From: Camillea tinctor
Taxonomy: Eukaryota > Ascomycota > Sordariomycetes > Xylariales > Xylariaceae
Assembly: GCA_022578605.1 (NCBI GenBank)
Contig: MU394155.1
Location: forward strand, 26,324-90,323
Length of the DNA stretch: 64,000 bases
Direction: 5' to 3'
A program made the translations under genes and the position numbers. The notes under the pieces were generated by a model, which saw only the letters and a list, made by a program, of their open reading frames with translations, was not told where the DNA came from and did not search any database. Below are positions 1 through 12,149 of this stretch, one piece after another (position 1 is the first letter of the stretch; every line of letters starts with the position of its first letter).

Positions 1-349
1 GTACACCCTCGAGTCGAGGCCTCGTTCTTACACCGACAGTGTATGAGTCGAAGCCTAGGCCACGAAGGATGTGGTTATATAGGAGGGCGACCTCCATGCA
101 GTAGCCGCCTCGACCACGCTTGCCGCCCACGATCTTTTGAAAGATGTGTTGGGGGCCAAGCACGATAGCATGGGAGGGGTTGTAATGTAGAGAGAGGTTC
201 TCATACGGCACTCTGCTTAGCATGTAGACATGCATAGTTTGCAGTAGGGAGAGGGAAGGGGGGGCATTGTGAAACTCTGAGGGTAACTCTATGTACTCTA
301 AGAACTGATCGATCTGATCGCGGGTATATGCTGGAGGAGGTGGTGACAT
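1..349 (-). CDS. Arylamine N-acetyltransferase, 5' part (cut by window start)
   Basis: The reverse strand reads open from ATG at 349-347 to base 1 (116 codons) with no stop or intron. The product would transfer an acetyl group from acetyl-CoA, or in some fungi malonyl-CoA, to arylamines, in the cytosol. The motif RGRGGYCMEV contains the expected catalytic cysteine, Cys84 of this reading, and is preceded by the family-typical VPYENLSLHY. The His and Asp of the triad should lie beyond the window edge. The start has CGCC before ATG. Family NATs are about 280-340 residues, so roughly a third is seen here. It is divergent from sgt2 across about 1 kb. The family call is firm; substrate is unknown. 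Confidence 0.9.
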   Translation of the reverse strand, partial: MSPPPPAYTRDQIDQFLEYIELPSEFHNAPPSLSLLQTMHVYMLSRVPYENLSLHYNPSHAIVLGPQHIFQKIVGGKRGRGGYCMEVALLYNHILRGLGFDSYTVGVRTRPRLEGV

Positions 350-1393
350 GGCGAAGGAGTCAATGCGAAGAGGTGACTGACTGTGTCACTGTGATAATAA
401 TAAAAACTCGTGATGGGTAGGTATTGAAAGTTCCCAGACCAGAAATTAAATATTTTGTTAATTACTTACTTGCCTTCTTCTTGTGTTGATACAGGATCTT
501 TTATACCAAAATTTTGAGTCGAGTGAGTCAGGATGCTATACTTACGATACGATCCCGGCGTGTTGAACATGATATTATGTAGTGGCATCTATTTTGGTAT
601 ACTTCACAAGTGACAAAACCTAGAACCCGGCAATGAGTGGATACAATTCATCAGGGGTTCTACCTGCATCGGTTCCTAGAGGGCGCAGAAGTCAAATGGA
701 ATTCCGCCTTCGGATAGCAGAACTTACCAAGCAAGTTTACCTGCCTACATGTGGGCACTTGGATGAAGTGAGTAATATGGACGAATATGGATGAGTGAGG
801 GTTGGAAGAGAACAAGGGGGGACTATTAGATTTTTGAAAGGGTTGCATCAGCCACTTCAAGCCACGCTAGTTAGCCACTCCCTGCTCTAGACATTCTATG
901 TAGGTAGGTTATCGCAATATTGATACTTCTTGTTTAACACTATTTAAATCCTGATATGTAGTTATCAGGGAATATCTCTTATCTCTCGAAGGGTCTCCCC
1001 GCGTCTACCACTAGTACAACTAATGAACCCCCCCCCCCCCAATACTTTCTTAGGCCGAAATTTCGAGAAGTACAGGAGTAAAACAAACCCCCCTTTCTGG
1101 TTTAACCCCTCGATATCTTCTTCAACCTCATCAATTCTATGAATTCTAGACCCCTCCCTTTCCTTCCATCCCTTCCACAATTCCCCCCCCACACAAACCC
1201 TCCTTGCCGAACCAGCTATTTTATAGCCAAACTACTCTTTGAGTTTACTTATTTCCCTTGTTAATTCCTTATTTGTTGACCATCAATCTTAACCTACATC
1301 TGTTGGACTGCTCACTTTATCCCTTCTCCTTCCTCTAAGAAAATCTAGCTGAGGATCATCTCGGCAACAACCAACACCACCACTTCAGCGACC
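350..1393. other. Divergent intergenic/promoter region
   Basis: About 1 kb lies between the divergent NAT and sgt2 genes. It contains a run of about 13 C at 1028-1040 and, towards sgt2, long pyrimidine-rich stretches (1080-1240 and 1310-1345), as is common before fungal housekeeping genes. The ORFs here have poor composition and no recognisable product. Confidence 0.6.
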
Positions 1394-2587
1394 ATGGTAA
1401 GTTGCCCCCTCCCCCCTTTCGCAACTCTCCTGCACCTCTGCCCTTCCCATGTGAACTAAATGTGAACTAACCTGTGTATAAAAACATCCTAGGCCGCTGC
1501 TGCTACCTCGAAACAGCGCCTGGCGCTCGCTATTTGCGACTTCCTGACCACTTCCCTCAGCGATGGCACTCTCACCTCCGAAGAGAAGGACAACATCGAT
1601 ATCGCTATTAACTGCATCAGCGAATCCTTTAAGGTTGACCCCAATGACAAGGACGCCGTAGCTGCCGCCATTGGCTCGCAGAACCTGCTCCAAATATACG
1701 GTGTTTATGAGAAGCTCAAGTCCAACTCCAAGCCCTCAGCCTCGCCCCATGTTCCTACAGCCACCCCTGCTGGTACCAGCAACCCAGCGCCAGGAAGCCA
1801 GACCAAAGAACCCACCGCCGAGGAGAAGACCCGTGCCGAAGAGCTCAAGACTAAGGGAAACAAGGCTATGGCCGCCAAGTCTTACACCGAGGCTATCGAC
1901 CTCTACACCCAAGCCCTCGCCCTATACCCCAACAATGCCATCTTCCTATCCAACCGTGCTGCCGCCTACAGTGCTGCCCGTAACCACGAGAGCGCGCGCG
2001 CCGACGCCGAGGCTGCTGTCGCCATCGACCCGTCCTACACCAAGGCCTGGTCCCGTCTGGGTCTTGCTCGTTTCGCCCTCGGCGACGCCCGTGGCAGTAT
2101 GGAGGCTTACAAGCAGGGAATCGACCACGAAGGTAGTGGTGGCAGCGATGCCATGCGGAAGGGCTTCGAGACGGCGCGGAGAAGGGTTGAGGAGCTCGAA
2201 GCAGCCGGGGCTGATGAAGGAGATCTTCCCAGGGCTCGTGGTGGTCCAGGAGGAGGTCCTGATCTAAGCAGCCTGGCTAGCATGTTCGGCGGTGGCGGCG
2301 GTGGTGCAGGTGGTCAAGGTGGTGGCATGCCCGATCTCGGCTCCATCATGAACAACCCCATGTTCGCCAGCATGGCCCAGAACCTCATGTCGAACCCCGA
2401 TATGATGCAGAACCTGATGAGCAACCCCCGCCTACGCGAGATGGCCGATCGGTTCAGCAGTGGAGGTGGCATGCCCGACCTTGGCAGCCTCATGAGCGAC
2501 CCCAACATCGCCGAGATGGCCCGGAATATGATGGGCGGCGGCGGCTCCCCAGACAGCCCAGGTGCCGGACGTGGAGCTGGACAGTGA
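1394..2587 (+). CDS. sgt2: SGT2-type small glutamine-rich TPR co-chaperone
   Basis: There are two exons: 1394-1396 (the ATG alone) and 1493-2587. The intron has GTAAGT immediately after the start codon, a CTAAC branch point near 1467 and TAG at 1490-1492. The protein is 365 residues. Residues 1-80 form the helical SGTA/Sgt2 homodimerisation domain. Residues about 113-220 hold three TPRs (TKGNKAMAAKSYTEAIDLYT, then ALALYPNNAIFLSNRAAAYS). The C-terminal third is Gly/Met/Asn-rich with repeated NPMFASMAQNLMSNPDMMQN-type segments that bind hydrophobic tails. The family receives tail-anchored membrane proteins and passes them to Get4/Get5, and binds Hsp70/Hsp90 through the TPRs. Length and domain order are normal. 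An ATG at 1868 would remove the dimerisation domain, so the spliced start is preferred. Confidence 0.95.
1397..1492 (+). other. Intron directly after the sgt2 start codon
   Basis: GTAAGT begins at 1397, the base after ATG, and TAG ends at 1492. Splicing joins ATG to GCC GCT GCT, restoring the family N-terminus MAAAATSKQRLALAICDF. Exon 1 therefore codes for the initiator methionine only. Confidence 0.88.
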
Positions 2588-3924
2588 TCGACCCGCAAGC
2601 AAATCAATTCCCAATACTCTGCTTTTTTCTTTCATGGAAAGAGAAGGAAGTTGTTCACTGCAATCGTTCTTCTATCCGACTAGACCAATTATGTTCATGA
2701 CAGCCACGACAGGGAAAAAGCGAATTAGGAAAAGGAGTTGGGATGGGGGCCTGTGACTATGGAGATGATATAGAAATGGGCAGGGCGTAAGGGGGTTCTA
2801 CACGATGCACATAATGTTTGGGCATGGGAAGAGTAAGGGAAATCAAACTTTTCGTTGAATGAACAGACATGTAACCCGTGTCATCATTTTCTTTCCTCTT
2901 CTTTCCCCCTTACACCGATGTGTTAGTCAACTAATTATGAAGACTCCCGGCTTCTGAGGATGTACTGTATCCTTGATGCACACGCGTGATTTAAACTACC
3001 TGTCTCGAAAAGACCTGCCTAGTTACCTACAGAAGTTATGAGATAGATGGCAGAAATTATCATGAATGACGATAGGTCATAGCATGAATGAAAAAAAAAA
3101 TTAGTACTTGTCAAGGGAAAATAAAAGTGCCCCTTCATCTTGTCCATCATCGTGAAAACCACGACTCCCACTCTACAAGGATAGGTTTATGCCTTTAATA
3201 TGTAAAGAGTCCGCTACAGCACGCCCAGCCGGCCACACTACATGTACCGATTCCCAAAAGGGGTTACGAGACATTGATTCTGCCGACTTGATGACTTGGT
3301 AACCAAGCTAGCAGCGCTGTCACGAAGTTCATCGGAATAAACCAAGCCTACCAAAACATAATCACGGAGAGAAGATGAACAACTATAGTATAAAGTAAAC
3401 TGGGTATATGCATGTGCTAAAATACCAAGTCGGTCTGTATCAGTTTAACTACTGTTCTTCCCCCAGTCCCTGCAGAGATGTACATAATAGGTTCAACCCC
3501 TTACTCCATCCTTTTTTTATATATTTATCGGTCATGCTCCCATTACCAACGTCTTCATCTCTATTAGTTTCTACTATAATAACTAACCCCCTTCCAAAAA
3601 ATTACCATAGACTATTCTAAGCTCAATGCTGTCATATGCCCCTTATAGCGGGATTTCCACCGCCGGTGTATAATATGCCCAGACCAAAAAAAAAAAAGAG
3701 GCAGTATATGTCATATACGTCGAAGAAAACCACTTGCTCCCCTCTCGAAAACTTCATAAAATATCTTTTCCCCTTTCCCCCCCCCCCTTATTTTCTCTTA
3801 GCGTCGGCGTTTCTCCCTGAAATATGTAGCGTGTCCCCCTTACAGGCCCTGTATCGTAATGCTTGGCCCCCCCCAAAAACAGACCAAAAGAAATGCCGTA
3901 GTCGCGAGTCCCGCCGGTCAGAGC
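2588..3924. other. Convergent intergenic region
   Basis: 3' regions of sgt2 (+) and the ABC transporter (-). It includes an A10 run near 3093, another near 3688 and a C10 run near 3780. Short ORFs are low-complexity and no gene is supported. Confidence 0.55.
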
Positions 3925-6900
3925 TTACACATAGCGACCACGCTTGCGCACCCCTCTGGCCCGTCCTTTCCCCTTCGCCCGCTGGCTTCCCGTAGACCGC
4001 CCGCGGTTCTTACTCGCCCGCACCGGCGCCGGGTTCATGGGTCCCTGCGACGGCTGACGGGGCGCGCTGGGTCCGGCTGCGCGTGTTGGTTCGGAAGCCA
4101 GGTTTGCTGTTGTCTGTGCCGCTGCGGGTGCTGTTTCTGGCGCTGGGGTTGTTGTTGAGGGAGTGGGGGCTGGAGCTGGGCTCTCGACCGCACGCCCGGA
4201 TGGGGGCCCGGGCTGGCTGACCGAGCGCACGGGGCTGCCGTTGCTGCTGGGCTCTAGATCCCGGGAGACGGACTGCATTGTGTTGCGGCGGGGCCGCGGC
4301 TGGGGCTCCGCCTCCGGCTCCGGGAGTGCGGGCGGTGAGGGGGGGTTGCTGGCGCGGCGGACGGGCGTAGGCTGCTGGTGTGGTTCTTGGAGGGGCTGCC
4401 CTAACGTGGTGGGCGCGGAAGCGCTAGTTGGCACGGACTCGTTTGGCTGGGACCCAGGAGGGGAATGGCGCTGGTCGTCGTTGCAGGGCACCCGTATCAC
4501 GGTGGTGACGGAGGCAGATTCTAGATCCGCCCCTTCCTCCTTGTTGCGACTAAGCCTAGGAATGGCGATTGGGGTGGGTGTTGTGGGGGCTGGCTGCGAC
4601 GCAGGCCGCAAATGGGAACGCGGCGTGAATTCTGGGGCGTCGGGGTTGGGCCTCCAGACCTGTGATATGAAAGTGTAAGTAACTAGCGGCTATGAGCTCG
4701 AGAAAGGGGGTGGTGGCTGGATTTACCTCCTCCTTGGCCTTGATTGGAGTTTTGATAACTTGTTTCCCATTCGCTTGGTCCTCTTTTACCACCGAGTCAT
4801 CAATAGGCAGCACTTGGACAGGAGACATGACACTCCCGTTGATACCCTTCCTTGCAGAATCACCTTCTCGGTTATCGTCTGGCCTAGATGACTGTGTGGG
4901 CTTGGAATCTTTGGAGCCTTTGTCTTCTTCGTCTTCCGTTTTAGTCTTGACGAAGAAATCCGAGTACCACATTTCATGATATTTGCCTTTTTTGGCAAGG
5001 AGTTCCTCGTGAGTGCCCTCCTCAATAATATTTCCCTCAGATAGAACACATATCTTTTCAAAGTTTTGTATTGTGGCTAGACGGTGCCTAGGATAAATTA
5101 GAATCGAGCATCCTAAAAGGAGATCTCGGATCTCAACTTACGCAATGGCGATACTTGTCTTGCCTTCGCAAAGAGCGTCAAGTGCAACTTTGATCTTCTT
5201 CTCAGTTATCGTATCAACTGCATTAGTAGCTTCATCCAGGAGCACGATACTGGGATTTCTGAGAATGGCACGAGCGATAGCAATGCGCTGTAGTTCGCCT
5301 CCCGATATTTTACTACTAGGGTTAGTATATTCATCAACAATCGCATAATAGGCTCCTACTCACGCGCCACTCTCTCCAACATGCGTTTCATATTTGTCCG
5401 TGAAACTTTCAATCTGGTCATGAATAGCTGCTTTGCGGCATGCATCTTCGATATCCTCCATCGAAGCACCAAGTCGACCATATTCAACGTTCTTGAATAT
5501 GGTAGTATCAAAGATGAATGGATTCTGTGGTACAATGCCCACAATATCTCGCAGGCTTTTAGAGATGTATAGTCAGCATTCAAGCTTTTTTATTCAAAAA
5601 CAACATTGATAGTGAAGCTATAGATGGATTAGTATCATACCTGGTCTGTGTCACATCTCGAACATCTTGACCATCTATCAAGACGGCACCATCGTCCACA
5701 TCGTATTTGCGAGCGAGAAGCCGCAAAATTGTCGACTTTCCTCCACCACTCTCGCCCACAAAGGCAACTTTGGACCCCGCCTTAATAGTTAGGTTAAAGT
5801 TCTTCAATATAGGTTTCTTGTTGTAACTGAAGCTGACGTTTCGGAATTCCACCATGCCACCATCCCTGATCTCGAGCGGTTTTGCATTCTCCTTATCGAA
5901 TACAGTCGGCTTCGTCAGCAATAGATCGACGAGCTTATCGACACTGACAAGGGAAGTAGAAAAGCCTCCAATTATACTGAACATGCCGAAAAGCGGTGAC
6001 GTGAGCTGGTTCCAATACCCCAAAAGCGTGACGAAGTCACCCGCGGATGCATGCCCGTATCGGATTTGATATACCGCTAAAACAATGCCAGCTAGGAGAC
6101 CTGCCATAATCAACAAATCTTGATAGATGCCAGTAACCGTGCTCCTGTTTCTGTTATTTTTGCGCATTAAAGCCCGCTCTTCCATTGCAGAATGGAGTCG
6201 GCCAATCTCATAGGATTGTCGGTTGAAATCAAACACAGTGTACCATCCCGAGATTCCATCATGAAGAGCGCGATTCACCTTATATAATCTGTTACGTAGA
6301 GAGGTTAGAGAATGTAGACCTCATAATAGCTGATAACAACGAAGATAATGACAGCGAGACGCAAAAAAATAATAATTGAAAGGGTGGAAATTTTTGAATG
6401 GGGTACTCACGAATCTAACAGGCCCTTATTTGCACCTCTCATTCTTATTATCGACGACATCGATATTTGAACATAGGCCAACAGAGTAGTTATACCGATA
6501 AAGCCTACATACGGGCCAAATTTGAAAGTCAGATATGAAAATGCCACTACCATATCGATGACAGACGGAACGAGAGTAAAGAAAACATTCCTTATTAGGG
6601 TGACGGGGCTTTTTGTTTCTTTAATCGTCGTTTCTATGTCTGCGTTGCTATTCGAGTCGTGGAATGGCGTTGAAAGTTTTAGACAATGAGAATATGCTGC
6701 AAGACAAATTGCATCATCAGAGGCTAGCTCGACAGGCATCCACAGCAGTCTCTGCCACAGAATGAGTCCACATGGAGATCTTAGAAACCTCAAACAGGCG
6801 AAAATTCCAAGTTGCTCCCAAATAACCCAAGCGTTATCACCAGTTAAGGAGTCTATAAGAGCACCGTATTGTATAGGAGCCACAAAGTTGAGTACGTTCC

Positions 6901-7795
6901 CTGTGATGTGAGAGGCGATAAAAAGGTATAAACGGACTTGTAACTTGAGGTTGTCAGAAGGCCAAGCACAACGAACCAAAACACTGTATCTCATGAGCCG
7001 ATGTGCCACGGTGCCCTCGGAGTTCCATCGTTTTTTAGTCTTCACCGAGCTGTCCTGATCCTCATCATTGTCGGGCGGTTGGGGGGCTGCCAAAGAATTT
7101 ACCGTTTGGGGGTTGGTCGTGTCAGTGTTTGTAGTATCTGAATTAGTTCCAGTCCCATAACCACTATCGGCTGAGCCGTTCGGTTTTCGATCGAGCTTCG
7201 GGATTAGTGGTGTGCGTTCTTCATCAAAGGAAGCTCGTGTAGTAGTAGCATTATGACGGCCCCAAGTGTAAATCAATATGACACCCGAGACGATAGCAAC
7301 TCGAGCCACGGCAAAAGAAGCATCCAAGAACAAGAGCAATATTTTTCTGTTGTGTGGAGAAACGGCACTATCAGCCGCCCATCGATAATGGACGAATGTA
7401 ACCGTTGCAGTGACAGATTCGAAAACAAGTGACAAAATCCATGAGCCGTATAATGGAACCCACACAATTTCGGATGCGGTTGATAAGCTGTTTTGCTGTA
7501 TTCCGAAGACCAATATGCACGAGAGAAGGCCAACCACGTAGTGCTGAGATGGCCATTCCCGGTAGAGAAGAACCTCCACGACCCTGTGTGCAAGCTGGAT
7601 ACCAAATGAAGTTATGAAGAATAGCAGAAAGTACCAAATGGTAATTCTTCGAGCATTGGTGGTTTTAGTGGTGTAGATGGACACTTCTGGTATCAAAAGA
7701 GCGATGCCATGGCTGATGGTGAAGTACAGGAAAACAGCAAGAGGATAAGAGTAATATAAGGCCTTCTGCACCTCATCCGGACTCTCCTGTATCAT
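3925..7795 (-). CDS. hmt1: HMT1/ABCB6-type vacuolar ABC half-transporter
   Basis: Six exons on the reverse strand: 7795-6411, 6288-5641, 5555-5364, 5312-5142, 5087-4727 and 4659-3925. All phases agree and give 1163 residues. An N-terminal five-helix TMD0 (to about residue 190) precedes a six-helix ABC core (about 290-590). The nucleotide-binding domain has Walker [10 protein letters not shown] near 640, Q-loop PQNPF, signature ISGGELQR, Walker [10 protein letters not shown] and H-loop AHRLATIQ. TMD0 plus one NBD is the arrangement of fungal HMT1, which moves thiol-conjugated metals or peptides into the vacuole. After the NBD there is a tail of about 330 residues rich in Pro, Ser, Glu and Thr, ending in a Lys/Arg cluster. 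The tail exon is joined at GAG GAG/GTC TGG, which keeps the frame. The acceptor of intron 3 is a TAGTAG tandem at 5318-5313. The second site gives GESGAKISGGE, matching the family spacing; the first adds one Ser. Confidence 0.92.
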
Positions 7796-10700
7796 CGTAG
7801 CGAAGTAGAGCTGCTTTTATTGGTGGGATGGCAGAACGATCGTAGCGAATGAGTGAGGTTTTCGAGAACATTGAACCAAAGTTTGAGAGAGAGAGACAGA
7901 AACCTGTTCAAGTTCAAGAATGATGAGAAATGACAGAGGTTACGCAAAAGCTAAGTTTTTTTTTTTAAGACACATGACTACTTCCTGCTAAGTTACAACG
8001 GATTTATTTAAGTTGTCAAGATCCTTGGAACTTACATATTAATGAGTTTGAAAAGTAGAAGGGGCTTTGAAAAAGCAAGATGTCCTAGAAGGCACATGAT
8101 GATACTAATCATTTGTAAGTACGAATGAGGTAATGGTAAGTCATACCCGGTCTAGTTACCCTAACCGAAGCAAACAGTTTCTTGACTTTGTTTGCTTTCA
8201 TATGTTATATCATTTATTCTTTCGATATCGATAAAAAATGCCGTCTGAAGAACGCAAGGGTTAGCTAGGAATGCCAGATCGTATAACATTTAACTACGAA
8301 AGTTCTAAATAAAGAAATAGATCCCAAGGGATGTTTCTTACCTAACCCAGACTTCCCTTTCATGTAGGTCTATTAATTTTACGGGAGAGGTCTTTTTTGA
8401 GATTCAAGGAGTTAAGACCGATGAGGCTTAAAATGTGTATTGAAGGTCAGACATCAGGTAATCAATGCCGGCTTTATGCTTTAAATAGGAGCAAGAAACT
8501 CCACTGACTAAGGCAACGAACTGATTACCCGAGTGAATTTCGGGGTGGAACATAATTCATAAATAAGTGGCACAAAGTGGCTTGCGTACCTATATATGAA
8601 ATGAAATTGGACACCAGGATTACAATATTGCATGGGATTAAAATTATAGGGAAAATAGGTTTTCATTGGTACCATTATTTCCCCCGAAAGGAAAACGAGA
8701 GTAAACGAAGAAGGATGAAAGCAAAACGAAACGAGGATAGAGATGGTTATAAAATCACAAGTCCTAAACCAAAAATGCTATTGTGACAGCGTTCAAGTCA
8801 ATATTAGTACAACACTAGGGAAATATGCAGCACTTTATAAAAGGCCATTTCGCCTTTCCCTTTTGATTTTCTCTTGCAGTTAGACTATTACGTTTTCTTT
8901 TAAGTGAAGGTATAATAATACTTTAGCTGGTTTCGATCTCGCATGGTGACTTGTGATGATCTTCATTCTCGCAAGCGTGGCTGAGACAAATACTTGTCGA
9001 TGGGATTATTAAAGGATATATCTAAACAATTGCGTATTGTAATTTTTCCTGTCGAGAGAATGGTGCAGAGGCATTATATATAGCCTCAAAGACGGACACC
9101 AATTTATGATGGGTGGTATAACATCAATCTTTCTATAATATATACATATCTATTTGGCGGCTATTTATACTTATGCAGCCAATTTGCCCCTTTTCCCCAG
9201 AATACTACCATGAATGCATGCGTAGCTGCAAAGAGAGTGAGTGCTGCAGGCTCGTGAACTGTTATCGCGCCATAAAGCCTTATACAGTAGTTTATCGTAA
9301 CAAGAGGCAAAAAATTCATATGGGGGAAAATTAGAATGATGGCGTACTCACTTGAGCTCTCAGAAGTAGGTGGAAGAGGCTCCTTATATAGGAGCCTCGC
9401 CCCAGAGAGCACTGACCACTAGGTATAGATCTTTATATTATATGTGTAGCAGCATGATAGCATTGGCAATGGAATTGTCACTTCGTTGATGCGAGCATAT
9501 TTATGACAACAAGGCACATAAGGAAAGGGTCTGTGCTACCTCCATATTTGTGCCATGATATATAATGCTGTGGGCAGTCCATATCAATTGTCACCCATCA
9601 GAAATTCAGGACTTAGAACATGTCTTAGAACACAGACATAAGATATGAGCGTTGTGTACCCTGCTGTCTTCCGTTAGCCTATTACCAAGTGCACTAGGTT
9701 AATGATATATCAGGAAGTGCGAGTGCGCAGAATGCTGTTCGGTTGCTAAGTCCGGTAGTTTTCTCGCTGGGTGTCTCAGCCCTTTGATGGAACAAGGGAA
9801 TGCGGGCAAGATCTGTTGCTCGACAACAGCCAAAGATGAAAAAATGAGAGATTTATTGACAAAAACACAGCTTTGCGCGTGTTTGCAGGTAAGACCATGT
9901 ATTTCAAGAAAATAATAAATATCTGACAGCACCATCCATAATCTGGCCAACGTTTACGCAGGGATATAAGCAATTATTTTCACTTCTAGTCGTCTATTTC
10001 CTGACATCTATTGACTAAGCGAGATATCCACATGAATTCTTACCACCTTTTTATGAAAGTCTTACGAAATTAGTACGTTTCAAGTTTATTGAGCAAATAT
10101 GACTGTTTAGGTGAGAGAGAGAAGCAATTGTGTATCACGAAGGACCTAGCAAGAGCTTAGGTGATCACGATGTTATTTATGGGAAACTAGAACTACACCT
10201 ATCTCTAATAACTTATAACCATGTATGCATAAATAGATTCCTTTTTTCCGCGGGAAGAACGTACTACGTTGTACCCCATAATCCAGCACATCGTTCCTGA
10301 CATTGCGTTACAACGAAGCCATGAGTATGAATTTAAGTAGATAGGTACATATTACATAGGTACTGATCTCTGAATATCGATTTCAATTGTTTTAAAATAA
10401 TGATCGAGAAATAAGGATTATATAGGACAGTCTAATCAAAGTATAGCTATAACTGTTATACATGTCCCTCTAGCTTGTTATACTGTTAGCTTAACTGCCA
10501 GTGAATAGTTGGAGTTTGAAGTCTATTCTATCAAATATTATACTTCAAGGATTATCCGATAATCCCAAAATATTGGCCTTCTCCGGGATTAATATTGAGT
10601 GGAAAATTACATATCCTTCAAATTTATCGGAGATGCGTGGAGATATGTAAGTAAGGGGTGTCAACTACACCTGAAAGATAGAAAATCTATGCTAACTTGA

Positions 10701-11648
10701 GCTTTGAATATTGATACTTGCATGGTAGCATAGAACTATTGTTCTAAAAAATACAGCTTACTTTCATTTAGTTTCTTTATTTCTTTCGAAGGACTTGTCA
10801 ACTGTAACTGTCGGGTGTCAGGGGTGAGAGGTCAGAGATACAAGGAACCAAGAAAGCGCTTCTATGTATGTATCTCATGTAGTTGCAATAATAGTTTCTT
10901 ACACAACATCTGATTATATAGGTTCTTGCTAGGTCCTTCATTGAAGTAGGCGTGGAATCAGGTACCTTTCACGCTTATCAACATGGCGTCAGCATAAATT
11001 TGAGGCTCTGCTGGAATGTAGGCCGACTAATGACCGCACCTGTTGTGAGATGTTTCAGATCACGAGGTACATAGCCATACGTAGCCTTTCGGGAAAACAG
11101 GAACTACATTTTTGTGTAAGCCTCGGTATCAAAAGTAGTTGTCGTTCTGGTCTTGTGACAACTTTGGGAATACCTGAGTCTTTCCTAGGCCCCCAATGCC
11201 GCGTGTTCGCTTATGCGCAGATTTTATAACGATAACACAGCTGAAGAATTAAACTTCGTTTCATTCTTTAAGTTACATATTTTCAACTGCCGTTGGCAAC
11301 AAAATGGCTCAGCTCGTATGATGTGATTGCGACCCCTCTACTCAGCAGACCTTTCCCATATCAAGTTACTTTAGGCGAGATAGTCCAGCTGAAGGCCCAC
11401 GTTGCTGAAAGAGAATATTTGCCAAGCCGTGGCTTCACACGAAACGATAACTGCTAATAAGCGGTAAGGTGCAATTGAGGCCATGAAATACTATGTGCAT
11501 TTTTGTAAAGTCGTAAGTCCCGCATTGTACGCCGCGACTGTCGAAGCAGATGTTGAGTCGGTATCCGTCAGGTACGGATACTGGGCTTCCATAGCGCCAC
11601 GCACATGAGAGACAGGTCCTTTCATCATCCATAATGTTTAAATAGTTA
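7796..11648. other. Gene-poor intergenic stretch (3.9 kb)
   Basis: AT-rich unique-looking sequence. A T10 tract lies near 7960, upstream of the ABC transporter. The longest ORFs (83 aa at 9161-9412 and 9699-9950, both reverse) have no recognisable domain. No tRNA or repeat unit was seen. Confidence 0.5.
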
Positions 11649-12149
11649 TCAGGTACGCAGAGTTTTTACCACTGCAACAGTCAAGGCTAGCCATGCACCC
11701 AAATCCACCGTTAAAGATCTGACCATATTGATAGAGAGCCACTCATCTAGGATCTTGTTGGTATCATCTTCTGAGCTGGCCTCTATCACGGCTTGGATTT
11801 TCGGCGCAATAAAAGGAGCGAATGCTAGATGGGACAGAGCTAGAGATGCACCAGCTACGTACCACCAGCCTGATCTTCGCGCTATCAATCTTGTGCGCTG
11901 AGCAAGGAGATTCGTAATAGACGTCGATGTAGTGACCGTCAGGAAGCCAAGGACCATGGGAAGTCCTTTGTAGAAAAAGTTCTTGAAGTAGCTCGGGAGC
12001 ATTGGCCTGCTGTGCTCTCGGACCTGCCGCGTGTTCAAGAGGCTGAGGAAAAAGTGCTGGTCCCACGCAAACAGAAGTGTACAAGTCGATGACACGAGAG
12101 GCGCAGCTGTAAGTGCGACCATCGGGTCGAAGAAAAGCCCGGATGCCAT
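11649..12149 (-). CDS. DUF1772 (anthrone-oxygenase-like) membrane protein
   Basis: Single-exon ORF of 166 residues starting MASGLFFDP. Four hydrophobic stretches can be seen (about 8-30, 62-82, 95-115 and 140-162). The order LPSYFKNFFYKGLP, WYVAGASLALSHLAFAPF and MVRSLTVDLGAWLALTV matches the fungal DUF1772 family, usually about 150-175 residues. Some members act as anthrone oxygenases in aromatic polyketide pathways; most are uncharacterised. No polyketide synthase is visible in the window, so a biosynthetic role is not supported by context. The nearest gene, about 1.2 kb away, is a transporter on the same strand. The family call is good and the function unknown. Confidence 0.78.
   Translation of the reverse strand: MASGLFFDPMVALTAAPLVSSTCTLLFAWDQHFFLSLLNTRQVREHSRPMLPSYFKNFFYKGLPMVLGFLTVTTSTSITNLLAQRTRLIARRSGWWYVAGASLALSHLAFAPFIAPKIQAVIEASSEDDTNKILDEWLSINMVRSLTVDLGAWLALTVAVVKTLRT

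Noticed and set aside
1671..2267. 198-codon forward ORF inside sgt2
   Set aside because: Frame-shifted shadow of sgt2 with Arg/Pro/Ser/Thr-rich random composition.
4163..4678. 171-codon forward ORF
   Set aside because: Antisense to the low-complexity tail exons of the ABC transporter; Gly/Arg/Ser-rich without motifs.
9161..9412. Possible 83-aa reverse-strand gene with a GTGAGT-like intron
   Set aside because: Both spliced and unspliced readings are open, but neither shows a signal peptide, domain or family pattern.
11435..11632. 65-aa reverse ORF with four cysteines just downstream of the DUF1772 gene
   Set aside because: No signal peptide and no recognisable pattern; likely 3' sequence.
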